From Xanthobacteraceae bacterium (lineage in GTDB: Bacteria > Pseudomonadota > Alphaproteobacteria > Rhizobiales > Xanthobacteraceae): a stretch of DNA of 50,071 nt. Position 1 is the stretch's first letter. Each line of letters begins with the position of its first letter. Made by a program: the position numbers and the translations under genes. The stretch spans positions 1-50,071 of the forward strand of contig JASHQI010000274.1 in the NCBI GenBank assembly GCA_030037645.1, given 5' to 3'. This document shows, one piece after another, positions 9,041-16,634 of the stretch. The notes beneath the pieces are model-generated. The model was not told the origin of the DNA, searched no databases, and saw only the letters and a program-made list of their open reading frames with translations.

Positions 9041-9531
9041 TTTGCCAGCGGGTTACCGGTCAGGGTGTCGAAAGTACCGCCCTTGCCCGTCTTCGTGTTC
9101 TTGGAGGTGTCGACGGCCGGCGTGGAAATGGCGTCGCTGAGGGTCGGCGGTCTGGGTTTTGCGGGGCCGGCCGCGCAAACCATCGTGCGGAACTTCACCG
9201 TCTTTTCGTGGTTCTGTTTGGCGTCGGCCACGACTTGCTGCGGAATGCCGCACCACACCGTGTTATTTTCGAGGAATTTCAACGCCGCTTCTTCGGCAAC
9301 GGAGAAGCGGGTGATGGCGTCGCACATCCCTTTGCGATCCCCCTTGTGCTCGCTGGCGGCCTTTACCAGGCTGGCTTTTTGCTGTGCATCCGCGCGCAGC
9401 TTGAGGAATTGATTGCACTCGCTTCCCGCTGGCGCCGCTGTCTGCCCTTGTGCCAAGCCAACGCGCGGTAATGATGCGGTTGCGACGAGCGCCGACCCCA
9501 GCGCCAATGCCGCAGCGCGGCTCCGATTCAT
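9037..9531 (-). CDS. Conserved secreted hypothetical protein coupled to ubiA
   Basis: From the ATG at 9531 the protein is 164 residues with a signal peptide (MNRSRAAALALGSALVATAS, cleavage after a GLAQ-type site). A start 8 codons upstream (9555) is possible but puts charged residues before the signal. The mature part has cysteines in ECNQFLKLR, GMCDAITRF, VWCGIPQQV and MVCAAGP, suggesting two disulfides in the periplasm. The C-terminal tail is rich in Thr, Lys and Gly. It overlaps ubiA by 4 bp. I do not recognise a named family and no function can be assigned. Confidence 0.8.
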   Translation of the reverse strand: MNRSRAAALALGSALVATASLPRVGLAQGQTAAPAGSECNQFLKLRADAQQKASLVKAASEHKGDRKGMCDAITRFSVAEEAALKFLENNTVWCGIPQQVVADAKQNHEKTVKFRTMVCAAGPAKPRPPTLSDAISTPAVDTSKNTKTGKGGTFDTLTGNPLAK

Positions 9532-9739
9532 GACGGGTCCTTTCCTTCTCCCCATGGTTCTGTCCTGAGTTTACCAGACCATTACAGGCGCGTTGAATTC
9601 GGCGATATGGGGGCAGCCCTCCGCGGCCACGTGCGGGACTAGCGATGTGGGGCACGGTTCGACGCTGGCGCTCACCGCGCACCGAAGGTAAAGCCAATCT
9701 CACCTCAGTTGAGCCCACAAGTATAGCCTAGTTTTGTCC

Positions 9740-10480
9740 ATGGCCGGCTATGACTTTCGCAGCCCCCGTCTCTACGTCGAGGCACCGCTCGACAGCGGTG
9801 TCGTTATCGGGCTCGAGCGCGCCCAGGCCCACTATCTCACGACGGTGCTGCGGCTGAAATCGGGACATCGCGTTCTCACCTTCAATGGACGTGATGGGGA
9901 GTGGAGCGCGACGATCGAAGCTCGCGGCCGCGCCGCGTCGCTTCTTGTCGGCGATCGCACTCGCGCCCAGACCGCGCCGGGGAACCTGCATTACCTGTTC
10001 GCGCCGCTCAAGGCAGCGCGCATCGATTACATGGTGCAGAAGGCGGTGGAGCTGGGCGTCTCGCGCTTGCAGCCGGTGCTCACCCGGCACGGCCAAGTGG
10101 CGCGCGTTAACGCCGGACGCATGCGGGGCAACGCCATTGAGGCGGCGCAGCAATGCGGCATTCTTTCATTGCCGGCGATCGCTGAGACGATCACGCTTGC
10201 CGAGCTGATCGCCGCTCATGATCGCACGCGCCACCTCGTGTTCTGCGACGAAGACGCCGAAATCGCCAATCCGGTGGCTGCGCTCGAATTGGTGCCGTGG
10301 CGCTCGCCGCTGGCGGTCTTGGTCGGGCCGGAAGGCGGATTTGCTGCGGACGAGCGTGAAGCGCTGCTTAAGCTTCCGAACGTGGTGCGGCTTGCGCTCG
10401 GCCCACGCATCTTGCGCGCCGACACCGCCGCAGTTGCGGCGCTGACGCTTGTTCAGGCGGTGCTCGGCGATTGGCGATGA
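9740..10480 (+). CDS. rsmE: 16S rRNA (uracil1498-N3)-methyltransferase RsmE
   Basis: RsmE methylates U1498 of 16S rRNA using S-adenosylmethionine. The 246-residue protein has an N-terminal PUA-like part (RAQAHYLTTVLRLKSGHRV) and a C-terminal SPOUT knot with VLVGPEGGFAADEREALL and LALGPRILRADTAAV, which bind the methyl donor. I choose the ATG at 9740; a TTG at 9734 would add two residues. It is transcribed divergently from the ubiA operon. Confidence 0.95.
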   Translation: MAGYDFRSPRLYVEAPLDSGVVIGLERAQAHYLTTVLRLKSGHRVLTFNGRDGEWSATIEARGRAASLLVGDRTRAQTAPGNLHYLFAPLKAARIDYMVQKAVELGVSRLQPVLTRHGQVARVNAGRMRGNAIEAAQQCGILSLPAIAETITLAELIAAHDRTRHLVFCDEDAEIANPVAALELVPWRSPLAVLVGPEGGFAADEREALLKLPNVVRLALGPRILRADTAAVAALTLVQAVLGDWR

Positions 10481-10538
10481 GGCCGATGTGTCGTGCGGCT
10501 GGGCGGGCTCGCGCTTCGCGGGCGCCCGGAATGGCAGA

Positions 10539-10817
10539 TCAGTGGATCATCCACGGTTTATCGATGCAGACCCAGCTAATGTATCCGCCATAGGTTGCCT
10601 GTACACTGGTGACATGCGCCAAGCGGTGCCAGCGCGCGCAATGGTCTGCCGCGATCTTCTGATAGATTCCTGCCACCGCCGGCGAATAGGGCAAGATGCC
10701 GCCGGTGTCATTACCTGTGACGCCGCGGTTTGGCCCGGCAAATTCCGCGGCGGCTCCGCCCGCAGAAAGGGTCAACGCCAGACCGATCAGAAGCAAAATC
10801 GCAGAATTCCGACGCAT
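10539..10817 (-). CDS. Small secreted hypothetical protein
   Basis: The 92-residue product begins MRRNSAILLLIGLALTLSAG and has a signal peptide with cleavage likely after GAAA (residues 21-24). The mature 68 residues include GVTGNDTGGILPYSP, HCARWHRLAHVTS and a C-terminal ISWVCIDKPWMIH, with two cysteines that could form one disulfide. I do not recognise the family by name. The clean signal peptide and codon use support a real gene. It is convergent with rsmE, 58 bp away. Confidence 0.7.
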   Translation of the reverse strand: MRRNSAILLLIGLALTLSAGGAAAEFAGPNRGVTGNDTGGILPYSPAVAGIYQKIAADHCARWHRLAHVTSVQATYGGYISWVCIDKPWMIH

Positions 10818-11001
10818 CGCAACGGGCCTCCCGCTTGAGCTTCACGGACGACCTGCCAAACTTAGAGGGTTGCGCGGGAAATTAAAAGCGCCTTGCGGCA
10901 GATACGCGCTTCGCTGCGAGAAGTAAGGCAATGTAATGGACTGCTTGCTCGCCATCGCCTTTCGCAGTGACGGCAAAATCGACCGCAAAATCCAGTCCGG
11001 C

Positions 11002-11520
11002 TCACTGCATTGCATACGCGCTCGCCACCATGGCGACTGGCCGTTTGTCAGCGGCACTGAACACCATGACGCGACCAAAGCTGGCAGTGCGGCCGATGCG
11101 CACGACGCGCGCATCGGCAACGGTGTCGAAATTCACCGGACGGAGGAAATGCGTGGTCTGGTCGATCGCACTCATCGGCCGGTAGCCGTTCCAGGCGGCC
11201 GAGCAGGCGATCAGCATGGCGGCGTCGGCGAGCGCCATCAACGCCTGGCTGCAAACCATCTCACCTCCGCTGCAAAGGCGCTTCGAGAACGGTAGCCGCA
11301 ACACGGCGCCCGGCTGCCAATCGGGCAAAGCTCCGGGCGGGCGCACCGTCTCTACGCTTTCGATAAGCAAAGCAAGGTCCTGCACCCAGGGCGCAAGAGC
11401 CTTGTTCATCACCCGCCCGGCCGCCTGCAAGCCAAATGCCGGCTCGTCCGTTTCCAGTCGATTCAGCACGCTCATTGCAGCGTTTCCCGCGGCTGGCGCC
11501 GTCTCCGCCCGATCGTCCAA
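11002..11520 (-). CDS. PaaI-like hotdog-fold thioesterase
   Basis: The 172-residue protein fits the 4HBT/PaaI acyl-CoA thioesterase fold. The central helix segment GGEMVCSQALMALADAAMLI matches the hotdog helix that carries the catalytic acidic residue, and SAIDQTTHFLRPVNF followed by ADARVVRIGRTASFGRVMVF gives the two strands typical of the family. The GG(E/D)M start of the helix is slightly unusual in that most PaaI proteins read GG. Substrate is unknown. It stands apart from its neighbours by 184 bp and 366 bp. Confidence 0.82.
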   Translation of the reverse strand: MDDRAETAPAAGNAAMSVLNRLETDEPAFGLQAAGRVMNKALAPWVQDLALLIESVETVRPPGALPDWQPGAVLRLPFSKRLCSGGEMVCSQALMALADAAMLIACSAAWNGYRPMSAIDQTTHFLRPVNFDTVADARVVRIGRTASFGRVMVFSAADKRPVAMVASAYAMQ

Positions 11521-11886
11521 GTCTGTCTGCGCAGAGGCGCCGGCGAGGGCGAACGCACCGCCGGCTAACTTTTAGACACCGCTGCAGAATAAATTCGACG
11601 GCGGACGTCAAGTGATGGCCGGATCGCGGCTCAATACGGCTCACGCCCGGCCTATACAACGAATCGGAAACTGAGGATTTATAGCATGGGGTCGGTGCGG
11701 TGCCCGCGCGGATAACGTCGGGAGTGCGCACCGAGTATGCCCTGATGTGGATAAAGCGGGAGCCGCGCAGCGGGCGTGGCGCGATTGCCACGACCCCTGG
11801 CAACCGCACAAATCCTCGCTCCTGCACCCTTGACCGGCAGGCGACGGCGCGGCACGGTTATGCGTTCGTGGTGGGGAGATGGGCCG
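11521..11886. other. Divergent intergenic region with no gene seen
   Basis: This 366-bp stretch separates the minus-strand thioesterase from the plus-strand secreted protein. It should hold both promoters. A GGGGAGA Shine-Dalgarno for the plus-strand gene lies near 11874. I see no convincing reading frame, RNA or repeat in the remainder. Confidence 0.35.
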
Positions 11887-12351
11887 ATGAATGTGACGAT
11901 ATCCGGCCGCTTTACGTGTGTGGCGCTGGCACTGGCCTTCAGTGTGGTTTCGTTCTCGCAGCCGCGCGCGGCGAACTGGTTTCAAAAGAATTTTTGGCTG
12001 TCGGGGCCGGACTACGATCGCGAGATGCCCGCCTGCGATTACCAGCCCGCGCTCGACCGCATCATCAATAATTTCCGCACCAAGGAGTTTCGGTTCTGGA
12101 AAACCGACCTGCGCATCGTCGGCTTCGAAAATATCCACGAGACCGCCGTATTGCCGTGGGCGGCGCAATCGATTCCACGCCGCTTCTGCAGCGGTACCGC
12201 TGTAATCAACGACGGGATGAAACACCCGATCTATTACTCGATCGGCGAAGATACCGGCATGATCGGCATGGATTGGGGTGTGAATTTCTGCGTCGCCGGG
12301 CTCGATCGCAACTGGTCCTACAATCCGGACTGCCGCGCGGCGCAGCCTTGA
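11887..12351 (+). CDS. Secreted hypothetical protein with conserved cysteines
   Basis: From the ATG at 11887, preceded by GGGGAGA about 8 nt upstream, the protein is 154 residues with a signal peptide ending near PRAA (residues 26-29). The mature part contains PACDYQPALDRIINNFRTKE, FENIHETAVLPW, RRFCSGTAVINDG and MDWGVNFCVAGLDRNW, then a C-terminal NPDCRAAQP. Four cysteines suggest two disulfides in the periplasm. I recognise it as a recurrent rhizobial hypothetical protein but cannot name a family or function. A frame extension upstream to 11776 lacks a signal peptide and is rejected. Confidence 0.75.
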   Translation: MNVTISGRFTCVALALAFSVVSFSQPRAANWFQKNFWLSGPDYDREMPACDYQPALDRIINNFRTKEFRFWKTDLRIVGFENIHETAVLPWAAQSIPRRFCSGTAVINDGMKHPIYYSIGEDTGMIGMDWGVNFCVAGLDRNWSYNPDCRAAQP

Positions 12352-12366
12352 GCGACGCCAATCGCC

Positions 12367-12636
12367 TCAGCGCACGCCGTGCCAGGGGTCGTATGGTCGG
12401 TTCGGTAATCCCTTGAGCGCAGCCGCGTAGGCCTTTTCATCGACCTTCGGCTTTTGCTCGGCGGTCTTGTCGGTCGATTTCTGCTGATGTTTGCGACCGC
12501 CGCCGATGCCACCACCGCCGCCGCCAAAGCCACTGCCCCCCATGCTCTGGGCATGGGCCCCGGTCAGCGTCAGCGCCGCTGCCAATGCTGCGATGGCAAG
12601 GCCGGCGCTCAAGAACTTGGCGGTTGCGAGCCTCAT
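12367..12636 (-). CDS. Small secreted glycine-rich protein
   Basis: The 89-residue product has a signal peptide ending GAHA (residues 26-29), then a glycine tract (GGSGFGGGGGGIGGG, about 33-47), a lysine/glutamine-rich linker, and a C-terminal AYAAALKGLPNRPYDPWHGV. The C-terminal motif resembles small exported proteins seen repeatedly in Bradyrhizobium-like genomes. It is convergent with the preceding secreted protein, 15 bp apart. Function is unknown. Confidence 0.75.
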   Translation of the reverse strand: MRLATAKFLSAGLAIAALAAALTLTGAHAQSMGGSGFGGGGGGIGGGRKHQQKSTDKTAEQKPKVDEKAYAAALKGLPNRPYDPWHGVR

Positions 12637-12807
12637 GATCCCACCCTAACACGTCGCAAACACTCGTCGGGAACGCATGAGACCGGCAAAATCGGGCAAT
12701 CATTGGTCCGAAAGGCCCATAATCCTGGGCGACATTACGGCCGATTGCGCGCTTGGTTTACAAAGCGTTCGCGCGCTCAGACGGCACTTGCCGGAGCCGA
12801 ATCGGGC

Positions 12808-13026
12808 TCAGGTCCGCAGCGCCTGCAAGACGCAGTCCCGTAGCCCGACAGAGTCTTTCACCCCGCGCTGCGCGAACTCGATCACGGTCTTGGCGACCAT
12901 GTCGGTCTGGAGCTGATCGTGATCGGTCAAACCGAGGGCGCGACAAACGTCGGCATAGGCGTCGGTCATCGCGTCGATCGCTTCCGGTTGGAACGCTTCA
13001 TTCTTGAACAGGCGATAAATCGTCAT
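12808..13026 (-). CDS. Conserved small hypothetical protein (72 aa)
   Basis: From the ATG at 13026 the product begins MTIYRLFKNEAFQPEAIDAM and continues with DAYADVCRALGLTDHDQ and VAKTVIEFAQRGVKDSVGLR. I recall near-identical proteins as widespread, often SOS- or stress-unrelated, conserved hypotheticals in Rhizobiales. It is all-helical in appearance, soluble and lacks a signal peptide. A longer frame to 13074 adds 16 basic residues and is less likely. Function is unknown. Confidence 0.72.
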   Translation of the reverse strand: MTIYRLFKNEAFQPEAIDAMTDAYADVCRALGLTDHDQLQTDMVAKTVIEFAQRGVKDSVGLRDCVLQALRT

Positions 13027-13210
13027 CCGTCTGACCCTCGCACTCGCGACACGCTTGCTTGGACTGGCGGCCACACCGCCAAGCCCGGCCGCGGGTTACC
13101 CGCAAACTCATAGCTATGTGCGCCGTCCGGCAACGTCGAGATGCCGACCCGAGCATTGTGTTCTTGCTTCGTTCGCGCATTGCGCTATTGTCTAATCCCG
13201 GCGGAGTCTC

Positions 13211-13906
13211 ATGATGCGGACCTTGTCGACATGGGCTTGCATGGCGCGCGTAGCGATTGCCGCCGCTTTTATCGTCGCCGGCTCAATGCGCGCATCGGCG
13301 CAAGATCCATCCCAGAATCAGCCCGGACAATTCGATTTCTACGTGCTGTCGCTGTCATGGTCGCCGTCATTCTGCGCGGCTGCCGCCGCGCGTAATCGCG
13401 GTCGCGCAGCAGCGCCGGAATGCGGGGCGCGGCCCTATTCGTTTGTCGTGCACGGGCTGTGGCCGCAATTCGACAAGGGCTTCCCGCACGACTGCGAGGT
13501 GCCGTCACCAAGGCTCGATCATCGCATCGTTGCGTCGATGCTCGATCTGATGCCGGCACCTCGGCTCATCTACAATGAGTGGGACAAGCACGGCACCTGC
13601 TCGGGGCTTTCACCGCACGATTATTTCGACACCGTGCGCAAGGCGCGTGCGGCGGTGAAAATCCCGTCCGAATATTCTAATCTGCAACAGTCGCTCAGCG
13701 TCACGCCGGCTGCGGTGGAGGACGCATTCATCAAGGCGAACCCGGGGCTCAAGCAGAGCGGTATGGCGGTCGTCTGCGGTCGCAATCGCCTCACCGAAGT
13801 GCGGCTCTGCCTCAGCAAGGATTTGAAATTTCGCGATTGCCCCGACATTGTCCGCCATGGCTGCCACCGTGATCAATTGACGATGCCGCCGGTGCGCGGC
13901 GGCTGA
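13211..13906 (+). CDS. Ribonuclease T2 family protein, secreted
   Basis: RNase T2 enzymes cut single-stranded RNA through a 2',3'-cyclic intermediate. Both active-site segments are intact: CAS I as FVVHGLWPQ with His81, and CAS II as EWDKHGTC with Glu123, Lys126 and His127. A signal peptide covers residues 1-30, so the enzyme is periplasmic or secreted. Cysteines at 55, 71, 95 and 130 match the family's disulfides. Length (231 aa) is normal. rlmJ begins 24 bp downstream on the same strand, so the two may be co-transcribed. Confidence 0.93.
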   Translation: MMRTLSTWACMARVAIAAAFIVAGSMRASAQDPSQNQPGQFDFYVLSLSWSPSFCAAAAARNRGRAAAPECGARPYSFVVHGLWPQFDKGFPHDCEVPSPRLDHRIVASMLDLMPAPRLIYNEWDKHGTCSGLSPHDYFDTVRKARAAVKIPSEYSNLQQSLSVTPAAVEDAFIKANPGLKQSGMAVVCGRNRLTEVRLCLSKDLKFRDCPDIVRHGCHRDQLTMPPVRGG

Positions 13907-13930
13907 GCGCACGATGCGTTCTGTTGCGCG

Positions 13931-14821
13931 ATGAATTATCAGCACGCCTTCCATGCCGGTAACTTCGCCGATGTGCACAAGCACGCCGTGCTCGCCCGCA
14001 TCCTCGTGCATCTGCGGCTCAAGTCCGCCGCTTTTCGCGTCATCGATAGCCATGCCGGTGCCGGCCGCTACGACCTATATGGCGGGGAAGCGGTACGCGG
14101 AGGCGAATGGCAAGACGGCATAAAAAAAATCTGGGATGCATGCCCCGCACCTGCCGCCCCGGCGCAGGCGGAAAAGACACAGGAGCCGACGATAGCGTTG
14201 CTCGCGCCCTATCTCGACGCCGTCGCCGCGCTCAATCCCGGCCGCGTGCTGCGCACCTATCCGGGCTCGCCGCTGATTGTGCGCGGTCTGCTGCGCTCGC
14301 GGGATCGCCTGATCGCCTGCGAGATCGAGCCGCGATCGGCCGCTTCGCTCAGGGCGGTGCTGCACGGCGACGCCCGCGCCAAAGTGCTGTCGATCGACGG
14401 CTGGACCGCGCTCGGCGCGACCGTGCCGCCCAAAGAGCGTCGGGGCCTTGTGCTGGTCGACCCGCCGTTTGAGGACGCGGCCGACTTCATGCGCTTGTCC
14501 GGCACGCTGGCATTGGCGCATCGCAAATGGCCAACCGGTATCTACATGCTTTGGTACCCGATCACGGATCGCGCCGCGCCCGACGCCTTGGCGCGGCGAT
14601 TGCGAAGGCTTGCGGCGCCCAAGATTTTGCGTTGCGAACTGATGCTGCGCCCATCGCGGCCTGGAGCCGGTCTGACCGGTTCCGGCTTGATCGTGGTCAA
14701 TCCGCCGTTCACGCTGGAGGCCGATCTGAGGGCGCTCCTGCCCGCGCTCGGCAAAATCCTTTCGGCATCGGCAGCCCATCGGATCGACTGGCTCGCCGAG
14801 GAGAGGCAAAAACCGAACTAG
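13931..14821 (+). CDS. rlmJ: 23S rRNA (adenine2030-N6)-methyltransferase RlmJ
   Basis: RlmJ methylates A2030 of 23S rRNA. The protein begins MNYQHAFHAGNFADVHKHAV, the diagnostic N terminus of this family, followed by the SAM-binding region VIDSHAGAGRYDLYG. The catalytic N6-adenine motif IV is DPPFE at residues 177-181. At 296 residues it is slightly longer than E. coli RlmJ; an Ala/Pro/Glu-rich insertion near residues 72-85 explains part of the difference. Confidence 0.95.
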   Translation: MNYQHAFHAGNFADVHKHAVLARILVHLRLKSAAFRVIDSHAGAGRYDLYGGEAVRGGEWQDGIKKIWDACPAPAAPAQAEKTQEPTIALLAPYLDAVAALNPGRVLRTYPGSPLIVRGLLRSRDRLIACEIEPRSAASLRAVLHGDARAKVLSIDGWTALGATVPPKERRGLVLVDPPFEDAADFMRLSGTLALAHRKWPTGIYMLWYPITDRAAPDALARRLRRLAAPKILRCELMLRPSRPGAGLTGSGLIVVNPPFTLEADLRALLPALGKILSASAAHRIDWLAEERQKPN

Positions 14822-14910
14822 CCTGCTTGGCCAGGAAGTGCCGCCCGGATGCCTGGGTGCCCACTTTTCCACACGCGAAAATTAGTCTAATTGACTCTGA
14901 TGGCTTAGAC

Positions 14911-15025
14911 GTTCCGCCTCCTATTGGGGGCCCGGCGGGGTGACTGAGACCGTGTACGGCTCAAGCTCTTTGCCCGTGTGGATGTCCGGCCTAGTCATCC
15001 CGCCTGGGGTGGGCGGCGAAGGAAC
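14911..15025 (+). ncRNA. Putative structured 5' leader of the cold-shock gene
   Basis: The untranslated stretch before the cold-shock gene can fold as a closed multi-branch structure. GTTCC (14911) can pair with GGAAC (15021-15025) and CCGCC with GGCGG (15012-15016). An inner 12-bp helix pairs GGCGGGGTGACT (14934-14945) with AGTCATCCCGCC (14993-15004) with one G-U pair, and a small hairpin GAGACCG...CGGCTC lies at 14946-14962. The fold ends 3-4 nt before the GGGGGAAGGAG ribosome-binding site. Temperature-sensing leaders are known for cspA in E. coli; this one is inferred by eye only. Confidence 0.5.
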
Positions 15026-15046
15026 TACGGGGGAAGGAGTTTCTCG

Positions 15047-15262
15047 ATGGCAATGACCGGTACGGTCAAGTTTTTCAACGGCGAGCGCGGCTACGGCTTC
15101 ATCAAGCCGGACGATGGCGGTCGCGATGTGTTCGTGCACATTACTGCTGTTGAACGCGCGGGGTTGAAATCGCTGGTCGAGGGGCAACGCATTAGCTTCG
15201 ACGTCGAGCCTGACAAGAAGGGCAAAGGCCCTAAAGCGGTCAATCTCGTCGTCACCAGCTAG
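15047..15262 (+). CDS. Cold-shock domain protein, CspA family
   Basis: The 71-residue protein is a single cold-shock OB-fold that binds single-stranded RNA and DNA. RNP1 is RGYGFIKP and RNP2 is DVFVHI. I take the ATG at 15047, beginning MAMTGTVKFFNGERG, because GGGGGAAGGAG ends about 7 nt upstream; the frame's upstream extension to 14978 would cover the structured leader. It probably acts as an RNA chaperone. It stands alone with a long leader and is followed by a double hairpin. Confidence 0.95.
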   Translation: MAMTGTVKFFNGERGYGFIKPDDGGRDVFVHITAVERAGLKSLVEGQRISFDVEPDKKGKGPKAVNLVVTS

Positions 15263-15264
15263 CC

Positions 15265-15346
15265 CCGTAGCCCGGATTGAGCCAAGCGCAATCCGGGTCC
15301 TGGATCGCCGGCATGCCGGTGCCGGATTTCGCTGATGCGAAATCCG
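15265..15346. repeat. Double palindrome after the cold-shock gene (family E)
   Basis: Two hairpins stand in tandem. The first has a 9-bp stem CCCGGATTG/CAATCCGGG (15271-15297) and the second a perfect 10-bp stem CGGATTTCGC/GCGAAATCCG with a TGAT loop (15323-15346). GTAGCCCGGATT followed by a second CGGATTT unit is a motif I recall from repetitive extragenic palindromes of many Proteobacteria. It may also slow RNA decay or stop transcription. Confidence 0.7.
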
Positions 15347-15370
15347 TGTTGTGTGCGTCATGGGGCTCTC

Positions 15371-15991
15371 ATGATGATCCTGCGTTCTTCGCCGGCCTCG
15401 CCATTTGGGCGCAAGGCGCGGATTGCGATTGTGCTGCTCGGCTTCGAAAACGACGTCAAGATCGAGCGGGCCGACACCGGCGATGTCAATGACAGCGTTC
15501 GGCAGCAGAATCCGCTGGGCAAAATTCCCGTGCTGATCGCCGAGGACGGCACGGCGTATTACGATTCACGCGTGATCCTCGACTATCTCGACCACCGCGC
15601 CGGCGGCGGCAAGATTGTGCCACGCGAAGCTGTGCCGCGGCTTGCGGCGTTGCGCTTGCAGGCGCTCGCCGATGGTCTCCTCGATGCCTCGATCCTCACC
15701 GTGTACGAAGCGCGCTGGCGTGCGGCGGAGAAGCATGAGCCGAGATGGATCGAACATCAGGCCGGAAAAGTGGCACGTGCGCTCGCTGCGCTCGAGGCAG
15801 CGCCGCCGCCGCTCGATGGTGCGTCGCCATTCTTGCCGAATGTCGGGCAGATCGCGCTCGCTTGCGCGCTCGGCTATCGCGACGCTCGTTTTGGCGGAAC
15901 GTGGCGCCGAGACCACCCTCGCTTGGTCGCCTGGCTCGACGATTTTGCCGCGCGGGTGCCGGCATTCGCCGCGACCAAGCCGCCGGCGTGA
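15371..15991 (+). CDS. Glutathione S-transferase family protein
   Basis: The 206-residue protein has an N-terminal thioredoxin-like GST domain, MILRSSPASPFGRKARIAIV, with the SPASPF(G/V)RK active-site loop, then NPLGKIPVLIAEDG and DSRVILDYLD for glutathione binding. The C-terminal helical domain includes EARWRAAEKHEPRWIEHQ and ALACALGYRDARF. Substrate is unknown. ATG codons at 15371 and 15374 are both possible starts. Confidence 0.88.
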   Translation: MMILRSSPASPFGRKARIAIVLLGFENDVKIERADTGDVNDSVRQQNPLGKIPVLIAEDGTAYYDSRVILDYLDHRAGGGKIVPREAVPRLAALRLQALADGLLDASILTVYEARWRAAEKHEPRWIEHQAGKVARALAALEAAPPPLDGASPFLPNVGQIALACALGYRDARFGGTWRRDHPRLVAWLDDFAARVPAFAATKPPA

Positions 15992-16116
15992 CACCCCTGC
16001 GCGGGGCCCTTCATCTACCATTTTGACGCTTTCGAAGTCGTGATGGAAAAGCGCGATTGGACCCGTGCAATCGCCCACGACCGCGAGTCCGGCTGAATCG
16101 CAAGAGCAAAGGAAAA

Positions 16117-16136
16117 GGCCGCCGATTGCGGCGGCC
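16117..16136. terminator. Terminator hairpin between GST and flp
   Basis: A perfect 8-bp stem GGCCGCCG/CGGCGGCC has an ATTG loop. Read on the minus strand it is followed by TTTTCCTTT, making it a good intrinsic terminator for the flp pilin gene 28 bp upstream. On the plus strand it may also stop GST transcription, but no T run follows there. Confidence 0.85.
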
Positions 16137-16164
16137 CTCTCGAAACGGATTAAGCCGGCCAGCT

Positions 16165-16329
16165 TTATTCGAGTGCGCTGGAGACGTTGCTGAACGTAGT
16201 GTTCAGGTTGGTGCCCAGTGCCTGAACGACGGCGATGATCGCCACAGATATGCCTGCCGCAATCAGTCCGTATTCAATCGCCGTGGCGCCGGATTCATCC
16301 TTCTGAAAACGAGCAAGAAGTCGAAGCAT
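16165..16329 (-). CDS. Flp/Fap-type pilin, orphan
   Basis: This 54-residue gene reads MLRLLARFQKDESGATAIEY and continues GLIAAGISVAIIAVVQALGT to an SSALE end. The DESGATAIEYGLIAAG segment is the type IV Flp prepilin motif: cleavage by a TadV-type peptidase after Gly14, with Glu+5 and Tyr+6 in the mature protein, then a hydrophobic assembly helix. It has its own terminator and an isolated promoter region. No other pilus (tad/cpa) gene is in the window, so assembly must depend on machinery encoded elsewhere. Confidence 0.92.
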   Translation of the reverse strand: MLRLLARFQKDESGATAIEYGLIAAGISVAIIAVVQALGTNLNTTFSNVSSALE

Positions 16330-16634
16330 GCCTGGCCCCTGTGCTTAATTGGGTTGTCGACCAGCCTAACGTAGCCGCTCCGGCTTGGAGATAAGTAAAA
16401 GCATGGATTGCAAATTTAATTTGTTCCTGTCGGCTGTGCGTTCTTCCGTCTAAGGCTTACCAATTTGCAAAGAACGACAGCCGATAACGACTCTGTCCGG
16501 CAACCGTTTGTTGTTGCTTGAACGGCGCGCCATCAATTTGACCCGGCACGCGACTCGGGCCGCGTACCGGCGAAAGAACAAAACCCCGGAGCTTGCGCAC
16601 CGGGGTCTTGCATTGAGCTTTTGGCCGTCGGCGA
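16330..16634. other. Intergenic region upstream of flp with an inverted repeat
   Basis: This stretch holds the flp promoter on the minus strand and, near its end, the terminator for the outer-membrane gene. An imperfect inverted repeat CGGCTGTGCGTTCTT (16431-16445) and AAGAACGACAGCCG (16470-16483) lies about 100 bp upstream of flp, next to an AT-rich segment (16411-16425). It could be an operator or an upstream hairpin. No gene is seen. Confidence 0.45.
16583..16606 (-). terminator. Terminator of the first outer-membrane protein gene
   Basis: An inverted repeat ACCCCGG/CCGGGGT with a 10-nt loop lies 29 bp after the stop of the gene at 16635-17303. On the minus strand it is followed by TTTTGTTCTTT, the pattern of an intrinsic terminator. 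Confidence 0.8.
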
